Assembly (NCBI GenBank): GCA_028564705.1
Contig: JAPXFQ010002701.1
Span: 1 to 64,000 of the forward strand
Direction of reading: 5' to 3'
DNA length: 64,000 nucleotides
Origin: Apricaphanius iberus
Lineage: Eukaryota; Chordata; Actinopteri; Cyprinodontiformes; Aphaniidae
The notes under the pieces are model-generated. The model did not search any database, was not told the origin of the DNA, and was given only the letters and a program-made list of their open reading frames with translations. The translations under genes and the position numbers were made by a program. Shown here one piece after another: positions 53,001 through 63,560 of the stretch. Position 1 is the stretch's first letter; every line of letters begins with the position of its first letter.

Positions 53001-55713
53001 AAAAAACCATGTTTGCCTTCAAAACGCATTGACCACAGGTGTATTAAGGGTCCAAGATCTTTAAACACCTTTGGATAATGGAGCATGAAATGATGTTTTG
53101 GTCGCAGATGTAAATGAGGATAGAGCTCCAAGAAAAGAGAGTGGTGGTCTTCAATGATTTTGCTCAGGTACTGTGTCACTGCAAGAGTAACAGATGGTGA
53201 AAAGATGATTTCCATGGACATGAGTAAAAGTAGGAGAAGCTCCCATTCCTTGCTGTCAGTGGGGATCAGGTCACCTATCATTAAAGGCAGTAAACGAAGG
53301 AGGCACCACATCTGAGCTGCAGACTGTCGCAGAGGGCTGTCAATATTTTTGAGATCATTCTTGCTTATTAACGATGGCTTGTTTCCCACATCAGAAAAGC
53401 CATAATCAAAGCTTGTAATGCGGTAGTTAAGCTTATCTAGTGACATGTGCTTTTGATCAATTAATGATTTTAACACAAGCTTGACTTCGTATGCCCCTAC
53501 CCCTTCCAGAATGTCATGCATTACATCAACAGCTACATTGTCTGTCACGTGGTAGAAAAACAGGCTGTTAAGGACACTGTCCCTTTTAAGGCCTGTCTTA
53601 GAGGGGTTGTCTGTCTCCAAATCTGCCCTGTGAGTATTGGCATCACGCAAAAGGGCAAGATCTTCATGTGTCTGAACTCTCAAGACATCTCTGTGGACTC
53701 TACACAGTCGACACACATGATTTCCACTGAAACTCTCACTATAACCAAGAATAGCATTTAAACCCAAATTGTCCCCGACTACCTGGACAACTGCGAATTT
53801 CACTATTCCTTGATAGTCACGGGTGTTAACAGTGATGCCATCCTTCTCGAGACACTTTAATTCATCAACAATTGGGCGCAACACTGCATCAATGCCGTAG
53901 GTCTTTGCGTCGTCCGATTTATAAACTGCTAGCAGGAAGTGTGACTGTAAATTGGACAGGAGATCTGGTGGCAAACTCTTCAGGATGAAATATATAAAGC
54001 CTAACTTGTGAACTAGAGTCTTGGATCCAAGAGGATTAACCGTTTCACAATCATCGTTGTACAACAACAATGGTACAGACACCTCTTTTGAAAAGAGTGG
54101 ATGTGATTTACAAAATTCTCCGTCAAACACATCCTGAAGACAATCCCTCTCTTTCCTTTGCCATTCCATCATTGCCTGTAAAACGCCAGGAAGTTCCAGT
54201 ATCTTGACTAGAAGAGGCTTGAGCGGAATACGCTGATAGGTATCAGGCACAGCAACTTGTCGGACACTGCCAGTGACTGAGTCCCTCTGCTGAACATAAG
54301 AGACGCTTGGTAAAACCTCCTCAACTGGCTGAATGAAGTTTCCGGATTTTGTGAAATACTTTATCTGTTTGTAGTCCGTCTCCAGTCCTTTGAAAGGCTC
54401 TGCTGCATCTGAAAACTCCTGCCGGAGCTCTTCTACCTGTGGGCTCTGCTCATGACCTAACTGACTAAACAGTGACATTGTCTTGGTTTTTAGTCTGTTC
54501 ACAAAGTCACCAATTAAACTTGAAGTGTGTTGAACCACATAGTTTATGTTAGTAAAGGTATTTGAAGACCTGGATCTTAGATGAGCAAGAAAAAGGGCTA
54601 CTCTGTCTGTAATTCCCTCTAGCTCCAATTCATCCCAACCGTCATCTAACTGCTCTGCTTGTACACCTTTATTGTGTTCTTGATTATTATCTTCATCAAC
54701 ATTAAAAACATTAGCAGGCTGAAGCAATACATTGGCAGGACAGGCCAGAACCTGGTTCTCTTCGTGTTCCCTATGTAGGTGCCTTCTATAAGACCGAATG
54801 AAGGAAAATGTTCTGCTACAACTGCTTTCACAACACTGAAAATATGTTGTTGAACTATTTACATTGTGAACTGTTCGTAAATGTGATAAGAGAGACTTGA
54901 TATCACCAGGGATTAGTCTTTTGCACTTAAAGCATGTATACGCCATCTGCCTGTTGATCAGCAGTCATGAAAGCCCTTAGCGCTCTAGTGGAGATAACTT
55001 ACAAATTCTCTGAAGAGCCTCAGGAATTTAAGCCTGGGGCCAACTTTGGGGACAAGATTTTTGATAGCTTCCTCATCTAAGAGAAGAAATGCCTCCTCAT
55101 CTATGCCTTCATCTGAAAGACAGAAAACAAGACAACAACAACATCATGAGTATTGTTAATAAGTCGAAACAATTGTGAACCACTCACTAGACACTCTTTG
55201 ATTATCAAGCTAACAACTACTCACTTTCAAAGGTCCCGAATTATGCCCCTTTTCACAAGATGTAAAATAAGTCTCTAATGTCCCGAGAGTGTGTACGTGA
55301 AGTTTAAGCTCAAAATACCCAACATATCATTTTTTTACAGCATGTATAAATTGTCCTTTTTTCTGGGTTTAGAAAAATGCGCTGTTTTAGTGCGCTGACT
55401 CAGATTTCGGGAGTAAATAGAGAGGGAGAGCTACGTGGATTAATACCTCCAGCCAAACAACACCTACAACGCTTTGGAGACACTCTGGTCAGGGCAGCAG
55501 ATGTGATCTCAATCAGGGCGGGTCTACGTTATGTTGAAGAAGTTCTGTATTTCACATAATCTTGCATCGACACATTTATGTCTTATAAAAGAAAAATGTT
55601 TAGGTATAGAGAGATGATATACGGGCAGTAAGAGTAAAATGCTCACCTCTAAAGTTCTCTGTCAGCTCAGACAGCCGCCATTCAGTTAGTTTGTCGGAGA
55701 CAAAGCTGTCCAT
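47081..55713 (-). CDS. SAM-domain protein (SAMD3-like) encoded by the transposon
   Basis: Ten coding exons on the minus strand: 55647-55713, 55003-55112, 51913-52044, 51430-51572, 50994-51078, 50661-50829, 49237-49427, 48991-49135, 48607-48734 and 47081-47389. All borders are GT-AG and all phases fit; the sum is 1479 bases, 492 residues and a TAA. Residues 1-59 form a SAM domain (SDKLTEWRLSELTENFRDEG, EEAIKNLVPKVGPRLKFLRL), a protein-protein interaction fold. The remainder (VIYYPATGFLEERL, DVCFKAFYVLDINYPKQ) resembles predicted fish SAMD3-like proteins. A non-coding first exon probably ends at 56586 (donor GTAAGA) and joins at 55723. No frame break is seen, so it may be active. Its job in transposition is unknown; end binding or complex assembly would be guesses. 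Confidence 0.75.
52451..54946 (-). CDS. Transposase, 831 aa, C2H2 N-terminus
   Basis: Single open exon. Two finger-like motifs at the start: C5, C8, H22, H27 and C38, C43, H56, H61. Around 410 comes CRLCRVHRD (a CxxC pair), around 475 VDVMHDILEGVGAYEVKLVL, and around 640 MRFEGKHGFFKRVSHVTCNF with KTMAYRHQ. The MHD-LEG pattern resembles Tnp2-type CACTA transposases and is typical of related uncharacterised animal proteins; catalytic acidic residues cannot be assigned by eye. No stop or frameshift is present. The gene lies wholly within intron 2 of the SAM gene on the same strand. Directly before the ATG is AACAGGCAG, an acceptor in phase 0. Confidence 0.75.
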   Translation of the reverse strand: MAYTCFKCKRLIPGDIKSLLSHLRTVHNVNSSTTYFQCCESSCSRTFSFIRSYRRHLHREHEENQVLACPANVLLQPANVFNVDEDNNQEHNKGVQAEQLDDGWDELELEGITDRVALFLAHLRSRSSNTFTNINYVVQHTSSLIGDFVNRLKTKTMSLFSQLGHEQSPQVEELRQEFSDAAEPFKGLETDYKQIKYFTKSGNFIQPVEEVLPSVSYVQQRDSVTGSVRQVAVPDTYQRIPLKPLLVKILELPGVLQAMMEWQRKERDCLQDVFDGEFCKSHPLFSKEVSVPLLLYNDDCETVNPLGSKTLVHKLGFIYFILKSLPPDLLSNLQSHFLLAVYKSDDAKTYGIDAVLRPIVDELKCLEKDGITVNTRDYQGIVKFAVVQVVGDNLGLNAILGYSESFSGNHVCRLCRVHRDVLRVQTHEDLALLRDANTHRADLETDNPSKTGLKRDSVLNSLFFYHVTDNVAVDVMHDILEGVGAYEVKLVLKSLIDQKHMSLDKLNYRITSFDYGFSDVGNKPSLISKNDLKNIDSPLRQSAAQMWCLLRLLPLMIGDLIPTDSKEWELLLLLLMSMEIIFSPSVTLAVTQYLSKIIEDHHSLFLELYPHLHLRPKHHFMLHYPKVFKDLGPLIHLWSMRFEGKHGFFKRVSHVTCNFRNICKTMAYRHQIMQCYSLMCGSLLSHTTEIGPGYTTFLANLEGYKEIQSGLIGLPLFTELYVPARVTVKGTTYRSGMMVFMSYDKDGDPQFGLIKTILVLEQMSRSKIKLVVQKWETLGFEKHLFAYSVIPTKDLFAIDVEELLDHHPLHAVKSYRENDNTSYISLRYRLF

Positions 55714-55723
55714 TCAAAATGAC
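55003..55723 (-). CDS. SAM-encoding exons 1 and 2
   Basis: Exon 1 (ATG 55713-55711 to 55647) encodes MDSFVSDKLTEWRLSELTEN plus two residues; exon 2 (55112-55003) supplies the other helices and ends RLFREF in phase 0 before GTAAGT. Acceptor TTTTTTCCAG precedes the ATG by ten bases. Confidence 0.8.
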
Positions 55724-57289
55724 CTGGAAAAAACAATATAGAGGTTAGCAACAATTCGAAGACTTGACCGCTTCTTTAACTACTTCAGCCAGTAGAGCAC
55801 TGTATAATATGATAAACACGGCGCAGCTGTTAAACATTACATTATTCTATGAGTGTACGAGTAGATTAGTATGAGTGGCAGCGCCCAGTAGCAGCTCAGG
55901 ACCTTGTTCAAAGCCCTGCAGCGCCACAGAGCGCCATTTACAGTTTTAGGTTATAATTTTCTCAAATCGCCGTTAATGTTTAGTTTTACATTTATTCACA
56001 GAAGTGAGCTGATTGAATGAAAATTGCTGATGTTATCGGATTTAGCTAGGAGAGGGTCTCAATTCATTCAGTAAACTTAACAGACGCGCTAACGTGAAAT
56101 GTTTGGACTGCAGACTTAGCAACGATTGTATGTAATTGTACAGTTCAGACATTATTTAAATGTAATAATGTCCTTAAACATAACAATATTTCTGGCCATA
56201 AACTGAGAAAGTGCGCGTTCGTTAACCTCAGGTTGTCCTAGACACACGACGCCGTGTCATGAAATGTGTAACCTCATTTCATGAACCATCGCTATTTTTT
56301 ATCATTCAAATTTTTCTGGGTGGTTAATAACAAATTGTTCTTTTTCTTTAGTCTGACAAACTAAAAACACATATTTGTGACTTTACAATGACTTTGAACT
56401 ACTTAGATGTTGTTGCGATAGCCGGCCGCGCCCGCGGCTACAGGCCAACAAGCTAACGCCAGTCTCAACATAGCAACTTTAGCTATGTAAAAAAAAAAAA
56501 AAAAACGCAAATTGTGCTAAACTAGCAACGGGAACATGGACACAGAAACGTTTATGATATATCAACATTGAAAATACTCTCTTACCTTGAATACAGTGCG
56601 AAGTTCCACCGAAGAAACACAGGCCAAAAAAATCGACCGCGAAACGACGGTTATTTCAAACGACTGTTGTGAGAAAATTCTAGAACAAATGGGTGGGGGC
56701 CGGGGGGGTTAGAATGACGTGTGTATGGTGTACATAATCAGAAAATAATGGACGACTCGTCGGACGGTTGCTTCTGCGAAGTCTTAAGAAATACATATTT
56801 AATAAATTAATAAAACTTCAATGTGTTTTAGAGTTAAAAGCACAAGTTTTTTTATATAAATCGAGCGCACTATTTAATATCTCCCGTATACAAGCGTTGC
56901 CAAGCAACGTGGCCTGATGGAGCCCTCCGCAGTGATTTATCAGTGAGGGGAAGTGAGATGGCTTTACCTTACGTTAGGTGAAACAAAATATCATTTCAGA
57001 AGGAGAGCGCAGTACTTACTGTTTGTGTGATTCCAGAGGATGATGTTATTTGAGCCAGTGCAATAATTTAGAACTGTCATCAGGCAATTTGACGGGACCT
57101 TTCCTATGTGCCAATCAGAATCGAGGATTCACACCAACCATGATGTAAATTTTCATGGTGCACTGAACACACAAGTGATAATGTGATTGTTCATATTATA
57201 AAGAATTGTTGATATTATAATATAATAACTCTGTAAAATACACCCCTCCAACAAAAAAATACATTCGAGAAAGAAGGAGCCAACCCTAT
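55724..57289 (-). promoter_or_regulatory. Likely 5' leader and promoter region of the transposon genes
   Basis: Contains a probable non-coding exon whose donor is at 56585 (minus-strand CAAG, GTAAGA) and an acceptor at 55724. GC-rich CCGGCCGCGCCCGCGG lies at about 56421. A start near 56640-56700 is inferred from the donor only. Confidence 0.4.
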
Positions 57290-57474
57290 AACCCAAAACA
57301 TGGGTTATTCTTTGAAAAATAACCCAGAAACCCAAACAACCCAATAGTTGGGTCAAAATATCAGCCCTATAACCCAGAAAATGGTTACTCTCTGAAAAAA
57401 TAACCCATCATTTTAACCCAACACAAATAACCCAGAAAATGGGTTGAAGAAATAACCCAGGAGTTTTTTGTGTG
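57290..57474. repeat. Right terminal repeat field
   Basis: About ten AACCCA/TGGGTT motifs in both orientations, ending in AACCCAGGAGTTTTTTGTGT. Shorter than the left field. Confidence 0.8.
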
Positions 57475-57629
57475 GTGGGTTTGGAGATTGACAAAATGTT
57501 CTAGGAAAGGTCCCTCAAGCTTGTGAAACTTATCTTAGGAATTTATCACAGAGTAGCAAATCTTTTTTAAGGTGTATGAAGGATAAGGTAAACATGGGCC
57601 TATAGATACACTCTGTCACTGTATTGAAC

Positions 57630-58260
57630 AGATCAGTGTGTGGATGCAAAACATCTTTCTCCAGTTAAACTCAGACAAAACTAAGATCATTGTTTTTGGC
57701 CCACAGACACAAAGAGAAAGTGTTTTCAGTCATCTTGAGTCTCTCTGTCTTCAACCAAAAAATCAGGTTAGAAATCTAGGGGTAATCATGGACTCGGACC
57801 TGAACTTAAACAGCCACATCAAAGCAATAACATCAACAGCTTTTTACCATCTGAGAAAAATTGCTAAGATCAGAGGAATAGTGTCAAAACCAGACTTAGA
57901 GAGACTTATCCTGAGAACTTCAGGGAGGCGTCTCCTGGTGGTTCCCAGAGTAAACAATATCCACGGTGAGGCTGCATTTCAGTTTCAGGCAGCTAAAATC
58001 TGGAACAGTCTTCATGAGGATGTGAGACAAGCCTCATCTCTAACAGTGTTTAAATCCAGGCTGAAACAGTTCTTTTTACCTGTGTATATGATAATTGAAA
58101 GTATTTTATCTGCATTCTTGCTTTTTATTGTAATTAATAATTTTTTAAGTTGATGTTTTTTTTTCTCTTAATCTTTTTTCTTAATTTATGCAACTGTGAA
58201 GGACTTTGAATTGCCTTGTGTATGAATTGTGCTCTACAAATAAACGTGCCTTGCCTTGCC
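57630..58260 (+). mobile_element. LINE 3' end with internal deletion
   Basis: The frame reads FLQLNSDKTKIIVFGPQTQR, VRNLGVIMDSDLNLNSHIKA, FYHLRKIAKIRGIVSK, then jumps to GRRLLVVPRVNNIHGEAAFQ. Reverse transcriptase core residues normally between (the region with SRLDYCNALL) are missing. The tail ends in AAATAAACGTGCCTTGCCTT. Confidence 0.75.
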
Positions 58261-59071
58261 TAGGGGGATTTTGATCTGGGCTTCATGATATTCCTAATTA
58301 ACAAACGGTTCCTTTACGTATATTTACCGTGAACGTTAAAATTGTTGTCACTTTCTTATTGTACAGACATGACCTTTATGTCAACAGTAGCAAAAGCATA
58401 TTGTAGGTCTTGTGATGGAAATTTTGGGAGTTGTGTTGAAATAATTTCTTTCAGCTTTCAATGTGAACTTTTTTGGACGACCAGGCGTGGGTGGGTCAAA
58501 TATTGCTTTGAATGTCCACCACTTGTAGACTATTTTCAGAAAAGTGGAATAGCTCAATCTAAAATCTTTTGAAAACTCATTAAATACCTTGTCAGATTCA
58601 TAAGCTCATCTTTCTGAAGGTTTCAGAAAGCTCTCTCTTTCCTACCATTGTGTTCGCAATGGAACCAGTGAGGACCACACCAAACAAAATGCCTGAGTGT
58701 TAAACAGGTCAATTATAGTTCATAATGCTGGGTAACAATGTGATATACCGTTGTGTAATTACAGCAATTACAAATATTATATTAGTGATAAACTCTAATG
58801 TGATATTTTTCTATGGTGAGCAGTTCAGCATGGTTAGCATGGAATTTGGTCTGGGTGAAAATAAGCAGGACATATACTAGATTAGTCATGGACAGAGTGT
58901 ACTATGCATGCATATCAACTGATAGCTGTTTTTAATTGTCCTTCTTGTGCATTCTAATTTAAATAATTAAATTCCTGTTCATATATATATATGTATTTTT
59001 TTTTACCACGAAAGTAGATTTTGGTAAAGCAGTCAAATTCCCCCTAAAAAACCTAAACAAATATATGTACC
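58261..59071. other. No gene seen
   Basis: AT-rich; short open frames only. A small AT run at 58980. Confidence 0.4.
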
Positions 59072-60766
59072 ATATTTTCTGGACTACAGTGTAAGCCACT
59101 ACTCTTTTCTCATGTTTTGAACCATGTGGCCTGTAATCTGGTGTGGTTTATTTATTTATTTATTTTTTACAGCTAATGGCCACTAGAGGACCTCCACAAT
59201 CTATGAATTGTACAAATTAGGTCCTTTACTAAGAAGGAAATAGGGCGGCATCGACTTCACGTACCCTTGACAGCAATAATGGTGAGATGTAGGCGACGCC
59301 AGCATGATAAACTGTCAATGCAATAAGATGGAAAAAAAAGCTTTTAGAGGTAATAAAAGCAGATGGCCCGAAATGTCTTTCTTGAAGATTGGCTGAATAC
59401 ACAGAGAGAAGACGGCCAAGGTGCTTCCACCGTTTTGGAATGTTATTAATATCGAAGCTTCCACAAACACTGATCACTTTCCTGACAATCCCCTCTGCAC
59501 TAACCAGTGTTATTACCGTTAACGAAAACGAACGAAATAACGAAAACTACAAGTAAGTTAACTGAAGCAAAAATAAAAACAAGAATTTGAAACAAAACGA
59601 AAACAAACTGAAATTGTAATGAGTGTTCACAAAACTAACTAAAACTAAAAAAATGTACTTATTTTCGTTTCATACAGTGCCTCATAAAGTCTGAAAAATA
59701 TTTCAATATCAGTGTTGTGGCTTTTTAGTTGCACAAATTCCCTTGATAAAAACAACAGAACGGGAAAGTTGGATACAATCCAATCGACTCGCCTCCTTTC
59801 CAGGAAATAAGACGCCTTTGGATTGCAAGCTATCAGAAGAAGAAATTGAAACGATGATTAAACAGTCTACAGGAAAAACTTCATGACAGGTGAGCTTCGG
59901 CGGCTAACAAATAAGCTAACACTGCGAATGCAAACTGCAAACAATAGCAATGGGAGGCGGTGTAGGTTGTGTTTGTAAGTGCTGCGTCGGTGACAAAAAA
60001 TCCCTCTCTAGTTTCTGGTTATTGGTGGTTTTTACAGGCTGTTCTGCATTATCCCAACATGTCAGTCAAGTTGTCTGTGTTTGTCTGTGTTGCTGCGGTC
60101 CGCCTAGCATCATATCAGCGAAGGTTTAGAGAAAGTGCAAATATGCAAAATGATCAAAAGCATCATAGTAGCCTACTTAATATAGCTTGGCTTTTGTTTT
60201 GATGGTTGCCACTCAGTGTTTTTATAGAACTGTAGCATCTGCATTAATTATTTGGCTTTTTAATGCAGAGGTGCTGTTATTGTGTGCCATATTTATTTTA
60301 TACTTGCCGGATTTGAATGGTTGTTAATCTGGACCATGTCAATACAGTTTTAAAAAAGCATAATAATTTTCTGAGATTTTGTTATACAATTGTTATTTTT
60401 TTTTGTCTTGCCCCGGTACACAACTTATTTAACGAAAAGACTAAAACTAAAACTAATAAAAAATAAACTTTAACTAAGCATTTTCATAAAATCTCAAACT
60501 AAACTACCTAAGAGATGGTAAAAAAGTAACTATAACTAAATAGAATTTGAAATCTTAAGTCAAAATTAAATAAAAACTAAAACTAATGAAAATTTTAAAA
60601 CTATTATAACTCTGGCACGAACCCTTACATATGAAAATAAACATTAAAACAGCTGTGTTTTTTAATCGTGATGCGGCTTGTTTATGTACACAATTGTGTT
60701 TTTTTTCCCTAAAATTAGCTGTTCTGACTTATAATCAGGTCATTTTGTAGTCTGGAAAATACGGTA
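59072..60766. mobile_element. TIR element with CCATATTTTCTGGACTACA ends
   Basis: Left CCATATTTTCTGGACTACA, right TTGTAGTCTGGAAAATACGG, inverted; TA on both sides. I recall this end as widespread in fish. It is split by the next element. Confidence 0.6.
59505..60614. mobile_element. hAT-type element nested inside
   Basis: Ends CAGTGTTATTACCGTTAACG and ATTATAACTCTG. Flanks GCACTAAC (59497-59504) and GCACGAAC (60615-60622) agree at seven of eight positions. Near each end are runs of AACTAAAA/AACGAAAA. No transposase. Confidence 0.65.
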
Positions 60767-61330
60767 ATGTAATTATCCAGTATTTTATTATTCCATCTCA
60801 GTGTAGTGGTTGTGAAATATCATTTTATCCATTTTCTTTTGAACAGTCATCAGGCAGCACAGTGCAGCTGTACTTGGCAAGTATGGGTGAATGTAAAAAT
60901 GTAAGTGTAAAGAAGGACATTTTTAGAAAATGACATGCATATTTAGTTGGCAAGCCTAAAAAAATACAACCAAAAAACATTCAGGAGGTGGCAAATAATG
61001 CTTTTCTCTGCTCAGTTTAAGGATTCTTGTAGAGCCAAGGATCTGTTTCTCCTCCTCACCCTATGATATCCAGGCATACATAATTATATCAATGTCCTAA
61101 TTAAAGTATATATTGTGACATAAAAAAAGGGGGGATAAGTGACTACTGAATTTTTTTTAAACAAACTTAGGATAAAAAGAAAATTTGTGTTTGATTGATT
61201 ATCTTTTTACTTTAACCATGATTCTTGAGCAAGACATCTTATGCCATTGGAAAGCCTGTTATTTCACTTTAAATTTCTTGATGTTTATTCTATGGTGTAT
61301 ATATATTCTCCCTGTGCAAGTGTAAGTTCT
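60767..61330. other. No gene seen
   Basis: AT-rich sequence with no recognised element. Confidence 0.4.
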
Positions 61331-61605
61331 CTCCAAGTACTCTGGCTTCCTACGACAGTCCATAAACTGACCCCAGTCTCCTCTCTGATACAGCAGCTGC
61401 TATGTCTATGATAACCATAAATTGTCCTGTGGTATGAAAACATCCGTGCATTGTTTTGTTTGTCATGTGTTTATCTGTGATGCACTTTGATTGGATTATT
61501 GACCTGTCCAGGGTATATGCCGCTTCTTGCCCAGCGAGCACTGGATACTTACCAGCCGCCCAGTGACCTTGCAAGGATAAGAATGGATAGATATTTGAAG
61601 GATGT
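61331..61605 (+). repeat. Fish dispersed retroelement tail
   Basis: Contains CTCTCCAAGTACTCTGGCTT, then GACCTGTCCAGGGTATATGC and GCCCAGTGACC, and ends AAGAATGGATAGATA. I recall this as the usual 3' part of a widespread fish LINE/SINE that ends in GGATGGATGG. Diverged. Confidence 0.55.
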
Positions 61606-63265
61606 ATGCATGGCTAAATAAATAATCCATATTTAATCAAACATATTTTGTACTACAGTTAATTCTTAAATATTTTATTACAATAGTAATTTTGGAGAGA
61701 ATTCTGCATTGCATGTTTACTTGATAAATTAATATGGCAGTAGCAGGGGTGGTCCTAAACATGTCTTGCATGCTTTTAGTCGTTAACCTAGATTAAATGA
61801 ATCATTAACTATGAGGTATCTAGATCTTCTAAATCATTAATTCAGCTGTGCTGAATGACAGAAACATATATCAATGGCAATGTTTTCTGATAGTATGACT
61901 TAGGCAAGAACCACACACAACAAAAGTAAAACAGTTTACTGAATGTTCTGTAACTGGACGGGAGGATTCTGGTTAAGGTTGAACTGAGGAGAACATGCAA
62001 GTGTTCAACGTCTTTATGATGATTTGCAGCAGAGATATTTCTGTAGTTGAAGGTGAGTTTATACTGTTCTGGTGGGAGGAGGAGTCCACAGGAGAGCAAG
62101 TAGGCCTTCAGTGATTAAGGTTGGCTGATAGGGGACAAATGGGTCAGTGAATGATCTGGTGTCTTCTTCTGTGATGAGTCGGAAGGAGCGATGACAGGTG
62201 AGTGATTTACCTCAAGGTGAGGAGGAGCGGCAAGGAGTCTGACCAGGGAGAGCCAACAGGCAGCGTGGAGTGCTACGGAAAGCGGCAAAGACTGAGCAGC
62301 AAGAATCTGATGGAGTCATTCAGGAACAAGGATCTACAAAGGGTCAAGTATGGTAAGTAGAAAATCTAAAACGATAATATTTAGCACAGATTGGGCAATC
62401 ACTAAGAGGTCTGTTAACACACTAGGAGAGTAGCTGGGTTTTTCAAAACCAAGTATCCTCACCACTTCAGCATGCAACTTAATATTCTCCCCTACTTTGT
62501 TAAAGAAAACCAATAAAAAAACTATCCACACCTAACTGCTTAAGTGCATAAGTACATATATATACGTGTTAAATCTGTAGGGGGCACTAGCTCCCCAATC
62601 CTACCTTACCAGATTTACTTTCTGCTTTTGAATTCACGCAGAGAACAGTAATTGAGCTCTTAAAAACAAAACAAAATAACAAGCAATCAAAAGTGCTTTG
62701 ACAGTTGATACTACCAACATAGCTCTGAGGGATCCATGTTGTTTGAGTGATTGCGTTCAGGCAGCAGGGCAGTTAGATTACATGCAAAGTCTAGGGAACC
62801 TAAGCATCAAGTGGGCGTCAAGCTGCCACATAGAAAGTCACACATGGGGAATCAGTGCGTCAACGCAGCTGCTGCTCGGACGCATTGATGGACCATCCGA
62901 GCAGGTTGGTCAAAAAGGTTATTATTTTGCAGATGTTTATAACGTCTATATGTTGCAAATCTTTTCTTTGGTCAAACTATTTTTTAAAAAAAAAAGTGTT
63001 TTTGATATTTTCGTGTGGATGACAGGCAAATCGTAGAAAAAATAATTATCTTTGATTTGTGGAATACCCGGCTAAGTGTGGACAAGGCCTGAACCTTCTC
63101 CTGAATCAGTGTTGATGGGAGCTGAAAACGATCATGCATACCAACACGATCAGCACTCCACTACTGAAAGCTAAGACATGCGGGATACTGGCTGTTAATG
63201 ACTGAAATTGGCTATTTATGGAGCATGCAATGAATTGAAATGGGGAAAAAAAACTATATTCATGG
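61606..63265. other. No gene seen
   Basis: Several short open frames, none recognisable. A CGGCTAAGTGTGGACAAGG string near 63070 resembles the CCACACTA ends at 25086. Confidence 0.35.
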
Positions 63266-63560
63266 TCTCATTTGGCCATTTTCCACTACCACTTACTCGG
63301 CCTTGCTCAACTTGACCCAGTTTGGTTTCAAGGCTTTTCCTCTCGCAGAAATCAGCCTGTGCCGGTCACCTTTTTACAACCAACTTTGCTACAGTTCCAA
63401 GATGCCCAAGCAGGGCCGAACCGTCAGAGGGCTGTCGGTCAGTGATTGGCTAGACGTTGAAGTCATCAGTTGTTATACGGACTCAAATGACAAAAACCGG
63501 ACCAGTAGGAGTAATAAGAACTTTTCAATGAGGTGTCAGAGCTGAGGGCTTCTGATGGCT
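63265..63560. mobile_element. MITE-like segment
   Basis: Begins with CATTTGGCCATTTTCCACTA and a GCTCAACTTGACCCAGTTTG stretch, as in fish MITEs that start GGCCxTTTCCACTAC. The right end was not located. Confidence 0.4.

Larger units (their letters stand above)
46541..57474 (-). mobile_element. Large two-gene DNA transposon, probably CACTA/EnSpm-like
   Basis: Left end CACACTAAAAACTCCTGGGT; right end is ACCCAGGAGTTTTTTGTGTG, inverted with one mismatch in the first 20. Behind each end lies a field of AACCCA/TGGGTT motifs in both orientations (46560-46860 and 57290-57470), as subterminal repeats are in CACTA elements. A CACTA string is present at 46543. Both genes inside are on the minus strand. 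No clean target duplication: CTG on the left and GTG on the right of the 15-bp aligned ends. The superfamily is inferred from the ends and the transposase and could be wrong. Confidence 0.7.

Noticed and set aside
53516..53761. Plus-strand frame within the transposase
   Set aside because: Antisense shadow of the conserved transposase core.
55377..55559. 60-codon plus-strand frame between SAM exons 1 and 2
   Set aside because: Short, no recognisable motif, antisense to the SAM gene intron.
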